A stretch of DNA of 38,850 nucleotides from Candidatus Aminicenantes bacterium UBA4820 (GTDB lineage: Bacteria > Acidobacteriota > UBA4820): positions 1-38,850 of the forward strand of contig DHFQ01000099.1 in NCBI GenBank assembly GCA_002402325.1. The letters are read 5' to 3'. How positions within the stretch are numbered: the stretch's first letter is position 1; each line of letters begins with the position of its first letter. The translations under genes were made by a program, and so were the position numbers. Under the pieces are notes generated by a model that was not told where the DNA came from, did not search any database, and saw only the letters and a list, made by a program, of their open reading frames with translations. This document shows, one piece after another, positions 26,301 through 33,759 of the stretch.

Positions 26301-29300
26301 ACATCCATGGCTATCTGTAACTCTTACCTTATATGTTCCACTTACAATAGCAGTGTAATTTCTTGTTGTTGCATTAGGAATATCAACTCCATCTTTTATC
26401 CACTGATAATTTGAATAGGTAGTAGTCGTTGAAAGTGCTGAGAAACAAGCAGGTCCATGGTCACCAGTAATTTGAGGTACGGGAGGTGGGTAAAAGGTTA
26501 CTACTTTTGCGGCTGACATTCCAACACATCCATTCGCATCCGAAACTTCAACGGTATAAGAACCTGATTGTGTAGCATCATAATTTTGAAGCGTTGCTCC
26601 ACCTATAGGAACACCACCTAAATACCACTGGTATGAAACAAAAGAGCCTGTTGAAAGAGTAACTATACCCCCTTCACAACCTGAAGTGCTACCGGTAATC
26701 GTTGGGGCAGGATAGTTTGAAATTGAATAGGCAGAAGAAGTCCCACTACAACCGTTCACATCGGTTACAACAACAGTATATGAGCCATTTGCTGTTGCAA
26801 GATACTCGCTTGATGTCGCACCTGGAATGTCAGTTGAGCCCAGTTTCCACTGGTAAGTTACAAATTCTTCTGTTGTTGATAAAAGCGTTGGACAGCCCTC
26901 CTGTGTTCCTTCAACACCGGGGGTTGGATTTTGATATATAGTAAGGGTAAATTCAGATGAAGTTCCAGTGCATCCGTGGCTATCCGTGACTCTTACCCGA
27001 TATGCTCCACCTGTCTTTGCTGTATAAGTTTGGCTCGTTGCACCGCTTATATCAGTGCCATCCAGAATCCATTGATAAGATGAGAAAGTTCCTGTGCTTA
27101 AAGAAACACCAGGTGTTACGCATCCACTACTGTCTCCACTAATTGTTGGTTGGGGATATCCCCAGCAATCAACTCTGTGTGGGATTCCCTCGCACACCGT
27201 ATTGTCCGGTAAAGTTACCCTGACATTATAAACTCCTGTTTCAGTAACATAGTAACTTTGTTCAGTGGCTCCAACTATGTCAACATCGTCTTTTATCCAC
27301 TGATATGTTGAGTATGTCCCTGTTGTAAGTATAACAGGACCAGAGCCACACGCCTCATAGTATCCAATGACCTGCGGTGGAGGCTCATAAACTCCTCCTG
27401 AAGAGAAGGCTCCACTCCCCCCCCAGACAACCATTTTCTGACCCGTCCAGATTGCTGTGTGTAATGATCTCGGTGTTGGGTATCCTTGATCCTGTGAAAT
27501 CGTTGTCCAACTATTGGAATAAGGATTGAACCTGCTCCCATCGTCTCTATTTATTCCATTTGTATCGATTCCTCCAAAGACAATCATCTCTTCCCCTGTC
27601 CAGACTGCTGTATGGTTTTTCCTTGCCTGAGGAACATTTACGAGCGATGTTGCTGTCCATTTGTTCGTAACAGGATTGTAGATTCCGCCAGTGTAATAGG
27701 GGGTAGTACTAACTCCTCCCCAAACGATCATTGATTTAATTTGTTCTGCCCAAACAGCGGTGTGATAATACCTTGAAAGTGGAGCGTTTGTAGTTGTAAT
27801 CAATGTCCAGGAATTGGTGGTTGGGTTATACATACCACCTGTGCCCATTACACTTCCATTAAATCCACCCCAGACTATCATCACATTTCCTGACCAAACT
27901 GCGGCATGGTCTTTTCTTGAACCAGGGGCAGATGTTGTAGAAGTAGGAGTCCATGAGTTTGTCTCAGGATTATATCTTCCACCGGTATTCAAGTAACTGC
28001 TTCCAGAATATCCTCCCCAGACTATCATTTCTGTTCCTGACCAGACAGCGGTATGGTTTTGTCTTGCTGTTGGTCCAGAATCTGTTGATGTTGCAGACCA
28101 TGTATCGGTTGCGACATTGTATAAGCCACCACTATCCAACTGATGTTCAGTTCCATCGTAATAGTTACCGCCCCAGACTATCATATCAGTTCCTGTCCAT
28201 ATCGCCGTATGGTATCTTCTTCCTATAGGGCAGGGCGGCAAAATTGATGTTGAACTAAAGCTATCTGTCGCAAGATTATATTTTCCACCAGTGTTTAACT
28301 GAAGTGTTGGACCGAGGCTCTCTCCTCCCCAGATAATCATCTCTGTTCCTGTCCAGACCGCGGTGTGATACTGCCTTCCTGCTGGAACATTTGTACCTAA
28401 CGAAGTTGCACTCCAACTGTCTGCTAATGGGTTATATCTACCTCCGCTATTCGTGGGCCAGTAACCTCCCCATACAATCATCTCTGTTCCAGTCCATACC
28501 GCAGTGTGCTGATATCTTGCAGTCGGAGCAGAAGTCGTGGCAGTTGAACTCCAACTATCTGCAACGATGTCATATTTTCCACCCGTTTGAAGGCTTGAAG
28601 TGCCATTTTCCCCGCCCCAGATTATCATTTCTGAAGAAGTAAGAACCGCTGTATGGAACCTTCTTGCAGAAGGAGCATTTGTGGATGAGATCGTTGCCCA
28701 TGTGTCCAATGATGGGTTGTATCTTCCTCCCGAATTTAGGACTACGCTTCCCGCTCCTTCTCCTCCCCACACAATCATCTCATTTCCGGTCATTACTACG
28801 CTATGGTATCTTCTTGCAGAAGGACAATTACCAGAAGTTGATGTCGCTGACCATTCTTGTAATGTAAAGTTATATTGTCCACCGCTATTAAATGGAACAT
28901 CACCTGCACCAGAGCCTCCCCAAACTATCAAGTGTGAGGTTGTAGGGTCAAAAACTGCAGTTGCAAATCTTCTTGCCTCTGGAACAGTTCCCATAGAAGA
29001 TACAGAAGTCCATGTGTCTGTAGATGGATCGTATATTGCTCCGTCATTTAAAAGGGTTCCGGTAGAGGATTCTCCTCCCCAGATAACCATTCCATAGGAT
29101 GGCACCCAAACAGCAGTATGATTTTTCCTTGCAGTGGGACAGGGAGAAGTGAGAGATGTTGCTGTCCAACTATCGGTTGAAGGATTGTATCTTCCTCCGC
29201 TATCAAGGCAGGTCGTCCCATCACTTCCACCCCATACAATCATTTCTGTTCCTGTCCAGACAGCGGTATTTGCGCTTCTTGCGGTAGGAACTCCGCTTTG

Positions 29301-30332
29301 TCTTGAGAGAGGCGTCCAACTATCGGTTGAAGGGTTATATTTTGCACCTGAATTGAATCCTCCACCCCAGACTATCATTTCACTTCCCGTCCATACTGCA
29401 TTATGCCCATACCTCGGATCAGGAATGTCATCAAGAGTTGTATCAAGCCAGTTATCGGGACAGGTTGCTTTCGTTTGAGGAGCAGATTCCTGAACAGAAT
29501 AGGAATAATATGGGGTAACAGAATCCTGCGATATATTAAATTTTGATTCAACCTCTTTAAACCATTCGGCAAAAGGTTTTTTTAAAATATAGATTACTCT
29601 TGCCTTTATACCAATATCAGATTTTGAAATAATGTTGATTACTTCAAAATAATCTTTAGTTTCATTCAAAAATGGCTTTGATGCTGTTATATTTGTCAAA
29701 GTTTCAAAATTCCTTGCATCAAGAATCACAACTTTCTCACCATTATTAACCTCAGATGGGTTTTCATATCCTCTTATTGTAAAAAGAACATTTTCTTCAA
29801 GAACGCTTGCACTTCTTGAGTAATGTCCATTATCAAGGGTGTTTAAAATTGAGTTTGCAAGGTCTTTTTCACAAAGGTGAATTTTTTGATCGGATAAATA
29901 AAGTTGATTTATCTTTCTTTCAATTAAGATTGGTTTTGCAACACATTCCGCAAAAAGGAAAAGGTTGCCATCTAAAGATAAAACAATTTTGTTAAGCAAA
30001 ATCCTATCTTTTGAGTTTTTGAAAATTCTTTGAACCTCTTTCTCAACCTCATCATTTGTTATCCTTATATTCCAGATTGATTTTATTGCTTCTTCTTTCT
30101 TTAAATAATCCTTAACTTTTGAGGAAAGAATTTCATCTGTTACAACTGTTTCAAAAGGAGGTTTACTTCCCTTGTCAGATAGGGGCCAGATACGATTTTC
30201 ATAAAGGACCTTTTCGACCTTTCCTTGAACTAAAACCCTCTCCTCGAACTTTAAGCCCTCCTGAGCAAAAATTGTCAAAGCAAAGATGAGAATGAAAGAA
30301 AAACAAAATGGCACCTTCCACGATAATCTCAT
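23397..30332 (-). CDS. Giant secreted kelch / Ig-like / beta-propeller protein
   Basis: A 2311-residue exported protein. The signal peptide is 1-23 (ending LTIFA). Residues 25-300 include KPPFETVVTDEILSSKV and AECVAKPILIERKI, recalling the N-terminal region of SurA-like foldases. From about 305 to 985 there are 14 kelch-like units marked by WTGTEMIVWGG. About 990-1430 holds six Ig-like repeats, each with a YQW and a SHGC/NGC motif. About 1440-2120 has 14 units marked LYVGGxFT..NRLAALD. A seventh Ig-like repeat (about 2127-2196) and a C-terminal domain follow. No enzyme motif or transmembrane anchor is seen, so adhesion or ligand binding at the surface is inferred. AAAGGAGGT precedes the ATG. 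Confidence 0.9.
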   Translation of the reverse strand: MRLSWKVPFCFSFILIFALTIFAQEGLKFEERVLVQGKVEKVLYENRIWPLSDKGSKPPFETVVTDEILSSKVKDYLKKEEAIKSIWNIRITNDEVEKEVQRIFKNSKDRILLNKIVLSLDGNLFLFAECVAKPILIERKINQLYLSDQKIHLCEKDLANSILNTLDNGHYSRSASVLEENVLFTIRGYENPSEVNNGEKVVILDARNFETLTNITASKPFLNETKDYFEVINIISKSDIGIKARVIYILKKPFAEWFKEVESKFNISQDSVTPYYSYSVQESAPQTKATCPDNWLDTTLDDIPDPRYGHNAVWTGSEMIVWGGGFNSGAKYNPSTDSWTPLSRQSGVPTARSANTAVWTGTEMIVWGGSDGTTCLDSGGRYNPSTDSWTATSLTSPCPTARKNHTAVWVPSYGMVIWGGESSTGTLLNDGAIYDPSTDTWTSVSSMGTVPEARRFATAVFDPTTSHLIVWGGSGAGDVPFNSGGQYNFTLQEWSATSTSGNCPSARRYHSVVMTGNEMIVWGGEGAGSVVLNSGGRYNPSLDTWATISSTNAPSARRFHTAVLTSSEMIIWGGENGTSSLQTGGKYDIVADSWSSTATTSAPTARYQHTAVWTGTEMIVWGGYWPTNSGGRYNPLADSWSATSLGTNVPAGRQYHTAVWTGTEMIIWGGESLGPTLQLNTGGKYNLATDSFSSTSILPPCPIGRRYHTAIWTGTDMIVWGGNYYDGTEHQLDSGGLYNVATDTWSATSTDSGPTARQNHTAVWSGTEMIVWGGYSGSSYLNTGGRYNPETNSWTPTSTTSAPGSRKDHAAVWSGNVMIVWGGFNGSVMGTGGMYNPTTNSWTLITTTNAPLSRYYHTAVWAEQIKSMIVWGGVSTTPYYTGGIYNPVTNKWTATSLVNVPQARKNHTAVWTGEEMIVFGGIDTNGINRDDGSRFNPYSNSWTTISQDQGYPTPRSLHTAIWTGQKMVVWGGSGAFSSGGVYEPPPQVIGYYEACGSGPVILTTGTYSTYQWIKDDVDIVGATEQSYYVTETGVYNVRVTLPDNTVCEGIPHRVDCWGYPQPTISGDSSGCVTPGVSLSTGTFSSYQWILDGTDISGATSQTYTAKTGGAYRVRVTDSHGCTGTSSEFTLTIYQNPTPGVEGTQEGCPTLLSTTEEFVTYQWKLGSTDIPGATSSEYLATANGSYTVVVTDVNGCSGTSSAYSISNYPAPTITGSTSGCEGGIVTLSTGSFVSYQWYLGGVPIGGATLQNYDATQSGSYTVEVSDANGCVGMSAAKVVTFYPPPVPQITGDHGPACFSALSTTTTYSNYQWIKDGVDIPNATTRNYTAIVSGTYKVRVTDSHGCIGTSEGYAVTIYDPPVPPSILGASSGCPTSGTLLNTQSYSTYQWYANGTAITGATSQSYQTTQSGFNYYTVQITDSNGCSAQSSLGHWVNLDPPGPYIYQNTDNYFVTNDAVRSFASYENNLFIGGDFTYVGPYTGCVTTINPATGQRNPDFPKVQGTVYTIAPDGSGGYYIGGLFDRVGGYTRQNLAHIKSDLSIDQDFTPFTDGAVWAIYLSGTKLYVGGAFTKVNTVTRNRLAALDTTTGQLTGFDPNVNNIVYAMGEYGGKLVIGGSFTTIGGQTYNRLAQIDELTGVPTTWNPNINNIVYALAVSESTLYIGGSFTSASGSAKNRMAAYDLVSGSLLSSFNPNVGNVVYSIDVYDTTVYIGGTFTTVGGQTRNRIAALDSSTGTPSDWNPNIGGSTGVAVYSLNVSSDGAKVYAGGYFNNVGLMPKTNFAEINSSTGSATTLNAATSSNVRTIVYSSSAIAIGGEFTSLGGGYRGKIASIDTTTGELTTFDGDIFGTGTVSVNALTIYGTTLYAGGSFTSAQGSPRSRIAAFNLLTGGVADWDGNSGGVVRSLLISGTTLYVGGEFTSMGGQPRNRLAAFDLTSGALSTTFNPNMGGNVYALAYSSGVLYAGGAFTTVNGSTQRNRIAALDPSTGIATTWNPNLSGTARTIAVGGSTVYVGGEFTTVNGSTTRNRVAGFDMAGTATSFNPNVAGGTVYSLQLSSDGLYAYVAGAFTAIGGSPVSKIGLVNSNTGSLITDWVYSSDNTIYATFLSEPNIFVGGDLTTLRGIKRPYYGALPLYGDNCSLGILLSTEPFATYQWYKDGVQINGATSRFYQADQPGLYKVEVTRSGGCPGTSADFRVFATNCSGGCSAPTEEVTLLNINQEKSEFNWSTISADNYRAIRGIKDDLPSLSSATTTFDCHSYGAQTTLTISSDDPSGVSGRCYYYIVQGYNGTDPNTTSCMGPAGSGMTFTDIETHCQ

Positions 30333-30360
30333 TTTTACCTCCTTTCTTAAATCTCCAGAA

Positions 30361-30391
30361 ATTATAATAACAAAAATAGGACATTTGTCAA
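30361..30391 (-). promoter_or_regulatory. Probable promoter of the giant secreted protein
   Basis: Minus-strand TTGACA (30391-30386) and TATAAT (30366-30361) are both perfect but 19 nt apart, wider than the usual 17; an ATTATA lies at 17 nt. The start would be near 30353, about 20 nt before the ATG. No terminator hairpin for the cupin gene is evident in 30392-30455. Confidence 0.5.
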
Positions 30392-30455
30392 TCAGAGAAT
30401 ATTATATATTGTTACCTGTTGCAATATAGGGCACACACAACTATTTGTATTTACT

Positions 30456-30890
30456 TTATGATTTTTCTGTTTTGCCCATATCAAAATCTTCAATATCAAA
30501 TCCTGGCGAGACTGTGGTCCCCATAAGAGCAAATTTTCCTCCCCTTTTTAGTTTTGCCTTTTGAAATGTCATCTTTGGAACCACTACCTGAGGTACCTCT
30601 CCTTTTAGAATGTTTGTGCCTAAAACTTTCTTTTGAGAAGTTCCATCGGGATAAAAAAGATAGAGATTGACAGGGTCTCCCAGATAAAAATGGTAGATTT
30701 CGTCTGATTTTAGTCTATGAATTTTACAACTCTCACCTTTTCTTAAAAGGTAATAAATTGCGGTTGAAAGGTTTCTCTTTTTCCCATCAATTTCTATTTT
30801 CTCTTTGCTTCTATAAGTTTCAGAAAAAAGTCCACCTTCTGGTTTAAGAGGTTTTAATTTCAATTTTTTTATTACTTTTGTAACTTTCAT
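30456..30890 (-). CDS. DUF985 cupin-fold protein
   Basis: A 144-residue cupin of the YML079w/DUF985 type. Typical pieces are EGGLFSETYRS near the start, STAIYYLL, the histidine-containing HRLKSDEIYHFYLGDP, and VPKMTFQKA. Some members of the wider cupin fold bind metals or sugars, but no function is established for this family. The ATG overlaps the stop of the hydrolase gene (ATGA), so the two are coupled. Cytoplasmic; no signal peptide. Confidence 0.85.
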   Translation of the reverse strand: MKVTKVIKKLKLKPLKPEGGLFSETYRSKEKIEIDGKKRNLSTAIYYLLRKGESCKIHRLKSDEIYHFYLGDPVNLYLFYPDGTSQKKVLGTNILKGEVPQVVVPKMTFQKAKLKRGGKFALMGTTVSPGFDIEDFDMGKTEKS

Positions 30891-31966
30891 CTCTTTTTTT
30901 TATGGGGATATTTTTTTCTCGGTGCGGGTTGGCTCTCCTTTAACACTTTTGAATACTCTTCTCCATCTGGGTCAATGTAAAGTTTCTCACCGCAATCGTA
31001 GACTTTATCAAGATAGGGCGTTTCAAACTTTTTTTCTTCCAGAGGAATATTTTTATTTTCTTTCTCCGTATCCATAAGAGCAACTTCGTTTTTCTCATAC
31101 ACAACTTCTGGCGTCCACGCAGGAAATCTCAAATAGTAATTTAAAAATGTTAGAGTTCTTTCCCACGAATCAAGGCTCACCGAGTCATCCCATTCCCCTT
31201 TTTTGTGTAGTGTAAATCCATGTCCCACATCAGGGTAAATAACAACGCTAACTACCTTGCCATTCTCCCTTAAAGTCTTAAAGGCTTCGAGAGACCTTCT
31301 TGCGGGAACTATTCTATCCTTCGTTCCGTGAAGTAGAAGTGTTGGTGGCATATGTTCGCTTGCAATGTCATTGTAACAGGAAGAAAGCCCGCCATAAAAA
31401 GCAACAAGGCAGTTGATCCTTTTGTCAGATGGGGCATAACCGAGTGCAAGAAATGAACCAAGCGAATAGCCGATAACAGCAACCCTTTCTCTATCAACAT
31501 TCTGTTGATTCTGTGCAAAATCTATTGCACTTCCAATTGTCTTCATCCAATCGCTTCTTGACCCTCTTCCTTTTTTATTTCTTTCAAAGTAGTGGGGAAA
31601 AATGCAATAGTATCCGTGCATAGCAAGGTCAATAGCCATTACATCGTAATACGCATCAGTTCTTTTTGGGTGGCTTCCGTGAAGAAGAATGACAATAGGC
31701 CAATTATTCCCCGCCGTTGGATAAAAAACTTCAGTGTTGACTTTGTCTCTTCCCGATTGAATTTTTACAATTTCGCGTTTGTAAGGAGTCTCTTCAGTTA
31801 AATTAAGTTGATCTCCCTCTTTAATTTCTGTTATTTCAATCCCTGGTTTTGGAATATAGGAATCGTTTAATTTTAGCGACTCAACATCATCTGTTGAAGC
31901 AAGCGGCGAGTTGGTTTGAAAACAAAAGAGAAGTAAAATTACTGCAACAAAATAAAACTTCTTCAT
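30887..31966 (-). CDS. Exported alpha/beta hydrolase (dienelactone hydrolase-like)
   Basis: A 359-residue serine hydrolase. Starting at ATG 31966 gives a clear signal peptide (KKFYFVAVILLLFCF); GGAGAG lies upstream. A TTG at 31999 would lie upstream of the expected transcription start. The catalytic triad is visible: S168 in GYSLGS, D217 in GTKDRIVP, and H249 in VGHGFT. The fold begins with PIVILLHGSHP. A lysine-rich tail follows the domain. The substrate is unknown; esters or peptides are possible. It is followed by and overlaps a DUF985 cupin gene. Confidence 0.88.
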   Translation of the reverse strand: MKKFYFVAVILLLFCFQTNSPLASTDDVESLKLNDSYIPKPGIEITEIKEGDQLNLTEETPYKREIVKIQSGRDKVNTEVFYPTAGNNWPIVILLHGSHPKRTDAYYDVMAIDLAMHGYYCIFPHYFERNKKGRGSRSDWMKTIGSAIDFAQNQQNVDRERVAVIGYSLGSFLALGYAPSDKRINCLVAFYGGLSSCYNDIASEHMPPTLLLHGTKDRIVPARRSLEAFKTLRENGKVVSVVIYPDVGHGFTLHKKGEWDDSVSLDSWERTLTFLNYYLRFPAWTPEVVYEKNEVALMDTEKENKNIPLEEKKFETPYLDKVYDCGEKLYIDPDGEEYSKVLKESQPAPRKKYPHKKKR

Positions 31967-31988
31967 CTTCAAATACTCTCCAGATTTT

Positions 31989-32016
31989 ATTTTAACCAAA
32001 AAAAATTTTTTTTCAA
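31989..32016 (-). promoter_or_regulatory. Promoter of the alpha/beta hydrolase-cupin pair
   Basis: Minus-strand TTGAAA (32016-32011) and TAAAAT (31994-31989) match consensus at five positions each and are 16 nt apart. The spacer is an A8T8 tract, which can bend DNA. Transcription from about 31982 leaves a 16-nt leader before ATG 31966. Confidence 0.6.
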
Positions 32017-32036
32017 GTGCCTTGACAGATTTTAGA

Positions 32037-32183
32037 TTCTCCCCTTTCAGGCGAGGAAAAAGGAGGGGAGAAAAGACTCCTCACATCTCAGGGGAGGCAG
32101 GGAGGGGTTTCAACCTGTAGAAAACCCCCTCTCATTCCCTGGAAGGGAGAGATGGGTCTTCTTATCCTGAAAGGAGGGGAGAA
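32037..32183. repeat. Long imperfect foldback (possible MITE-like element)
   Basis: A nested inverted repeat of about 147 nt. The outer arms are TTCTCCCCTTTCAGG (32037-32051) and its complement at 32166-32183 with a 3-nt bulge. Inside, AAGAC (32073-32077) pairs with GTCTT (32156-32160), CATCTC (32084-32089) with GAGATG (32149-32154), CAGGG (32098-32102) with CCCTG (32137-32141), and AGGGGTTT (32103-32110) with AAACCCCCT (32122-32130). The loop is about 32111-32121. It lies between the htrA terminator and the hydrolase promoter. No coding capacity. It could be a non-autonomous repeat or a structured RNA; only one copy is in this window. Confidence 0.55.
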
Positions 32184-32185
32184 AA

Positions 32186-32208
32186 AAAAGGGGGCATCGC
32201 CCCCTTTT
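32186..32208. terminator. Terminator downstream of htrA
   Basis: AAAAGGGGGC (32186-32195) and GCCCCCTTTT (32199-32208) form a 10-bp stem with loop ATC. On the minus strand it is followed by eight T, as expected for ending the sigma-54 activator-htrA transcript. Confidence 0.9.
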
Positions 32209-32270
32209 CTAATCTTTGTTGAAGTAAATGTATCTTACAGGTTTCTAATCTGCCTTGAAGTAAATGTATC
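32207..32270. repeat. Tandem duplication of the htrA 3' end
   Basis: Two 28-nt copies, 32207-32234 and 32243-32270, match at 25 positions with a period of 36 nt. The second copy is the real 3' end of htrA, including its TAG; the first lies past the stop in the same frame and encodes VRYIYFNKD plus a second TAG, against GRYIYFKAD in the gene. Confidence 0.85.
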
Positions 32271-33756
32271 GTCCGAGTTCACCGTTTGTGGCGTAGATGC
32301 TCACCATATCCCCTGATTTGATTTTTGATACGGCTTTATAAAAATCACTAACCGATTCAATTGGTAAGCCGTTGACCTCAGTAATGATTTCTCCCTGTCT
32401 TAAACCTTTTGTGAAAACATTTGACTTTGGGTCCACATTTTTAACAAGAACGCCTGATACATCATCAGGAATTCTAAAATACATCCGGTTTTTCTGTGTG
32501 AGTGCTTCAACTGTGATTCCAAGTTTTGCCTCTTTTTCTGATTCATTCTCACTTTGCGATTCTTCCTGATTTAGTCCCTTTGTTCTGTCTCCAAGAGTAA
32601 CATCAACGCTCTTTTTCTTTCCCTCTCTGTAAAATTCAATTTTGACACTTTTGCCGGGTGCTGTCCTTGAGATTATTCTTACGAGATCTTTGCTTTCCTT
32701 AATTTCTTTTCCATCAACTGATGTGATGATGTCTCCTTTTTCAATTCCAGCCTTTGAAGCAGGGGTTTTTGGGTCAACTGATTGGACAATCGCTCCGCCT
32801 TTTAAATCAATTCCGTATTTGCTTTTCTGGTACTCTTTTGCATCTGAATCAATTGGACCAACCTGAACTCCAAGATAGCCTCTTTTGACTTTTCCTGTTG
32901 TTTTAAGTTGATCCATCTCATCTTTTACAAGGTTTATTGGAATTGCAAAGCCAATCCCTTCAACAACTCTTCCCATAGCATCTGACCTTTGAATTGCCGT
33001 GTTTATACCAACCGCTTCTCCTTTTAAGTTTATCAAGGGACCACCTGAATTGCCAAAGTTGATCGCTGCGTCTGTCTGAATAAAATCATCAAGAGAAGAA
33101 GAGGAGATTCTCCTCCCCTTTGCCGATACGACACCGGCTGTAACCGTGTTTCTAAACATCAAAGGATTTCCAATTGCCAGAACCCAATCTCCTGGTCTCA
33201 AAACATCTGAATTTCCAAGTGGTAAAACGGGTAATCCTCCCGCTTCTATTTTTATTAGTGCTATGTCTGTTTCTTCGTCTCTTCCAACAACTTTTGCTGT
33301 GAACTCCCTGTCATCGTTCAGGGTTACAGTTACTTTGTCTGCGTCTTCAACGACATGGTTGTTTGTGAGAATGTAACCATCTGTAGAGATGATGAAACCG
33401 CTTCCTCCACTCTGTCTAAAAGGCTTTTGCATCTGGGGAATTTGAGGTGAGGGACCAAAGAAAAAGTGGAAAGGACCAAATGAAAAATCATTTTCATCTT
33501 CTCCCTGTTCGTCTTTTCCTGAAGAGGTGGAAATGGCGCTAATTGCAACGACAGATGGATATGCCCTCTCAACTATGTCTGCAAAAGATGTTGGTGGTTG
33601 AAGGTTTAAAGCGGGTGTTTGAGCAGGAACACTTTGTAATGTCTCGGCATTAGCCTTTTGAGGCTCTAACTCTTTGAGATGAGCCAATCCAAATCCAACC
33701 ATCAAAAGAAAGAGTGCCGCAGATAAAAGCATCAAATACTTTATCGCTTGTTTCAT
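32245..33756 (-). CDS. htrA: Periplasmic serine protease DegP/HtrA
   Basis: Envelope quality-control protease and chaperone. The 503-residue protein has an N-terminal signal/anchor (5-25), a trypsin-like domain with the triad H134 (TNNHVVED), D164 (ETDIALIK) and S237 (FGNSGGPL), then two PDZ domains (about 295-385 and 415-500). A glycine- and phenylalanine-rich stretch (FSFGPFHFFFGP) lies before the catalytic core. ATG start with AAAGGAGA. It lies 3 bp after the sigma-54 activator gene and so is probably cotranscribed with it. A duplicated copy of its tail follows the stop. Confidence 0.95.
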   Translation of the reverse strand: MKQAIKYLMLLSAALFLLMVGFGLAHLKELEPQKANAETLQSVPAQTPALNLQPPTSFADIVERAYPSVVAISAISTSSGKDEQGEDENDFSFGPFHFFFGPSPQIPQMQKPFRQSGGSGFIISTDGYILTNNHVVEDADKVTVTLNDDREFTAKVVGRDEETDIALIKIEAGGLPVLPLGNSDVLRPGDWVLAIGNPLMFRNTVTAGVVSAKGRRISSSSLDDFIQTDAAINFGNSGGPLINLKGEAVGINTAIQRSDAMGRVVEGIGFAIPINLVKDEMDQLKTTGKVKRGYLGVQVGPIDSDAKEYQKSKYGIDLKGGAIVQSVDPKTPASKAGIEKGDIITSVDGKEIKESKDLVRIISRTAPGKSVKIEFYREGKKKSVDVTLGDRTKGLNQEESQSENESEKEAKLGITVEALTQKNRMYFRIPDDVSGVLVKNVDPKSNVFTKGLRQGEIITEVNGLPIESVSDFYKAVSKIKSGDMVSIYATNGELGRYIYFKAD

Positions 33757-33759
33757 AAT

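Noticed and set aside
28600..29097. A 165-residue frame antisense to the giant protein
   Set aside because: It mirrors the kelch repeats on the other strand and has no independent support.
23397..30332. Many short similar DNA segments, as in a CRISPR or satellite array
   Set aside because: The similarity follows the codons of protein repeats about 45-70 residues long in one open frame, with no identical repeats or uniform spacers.
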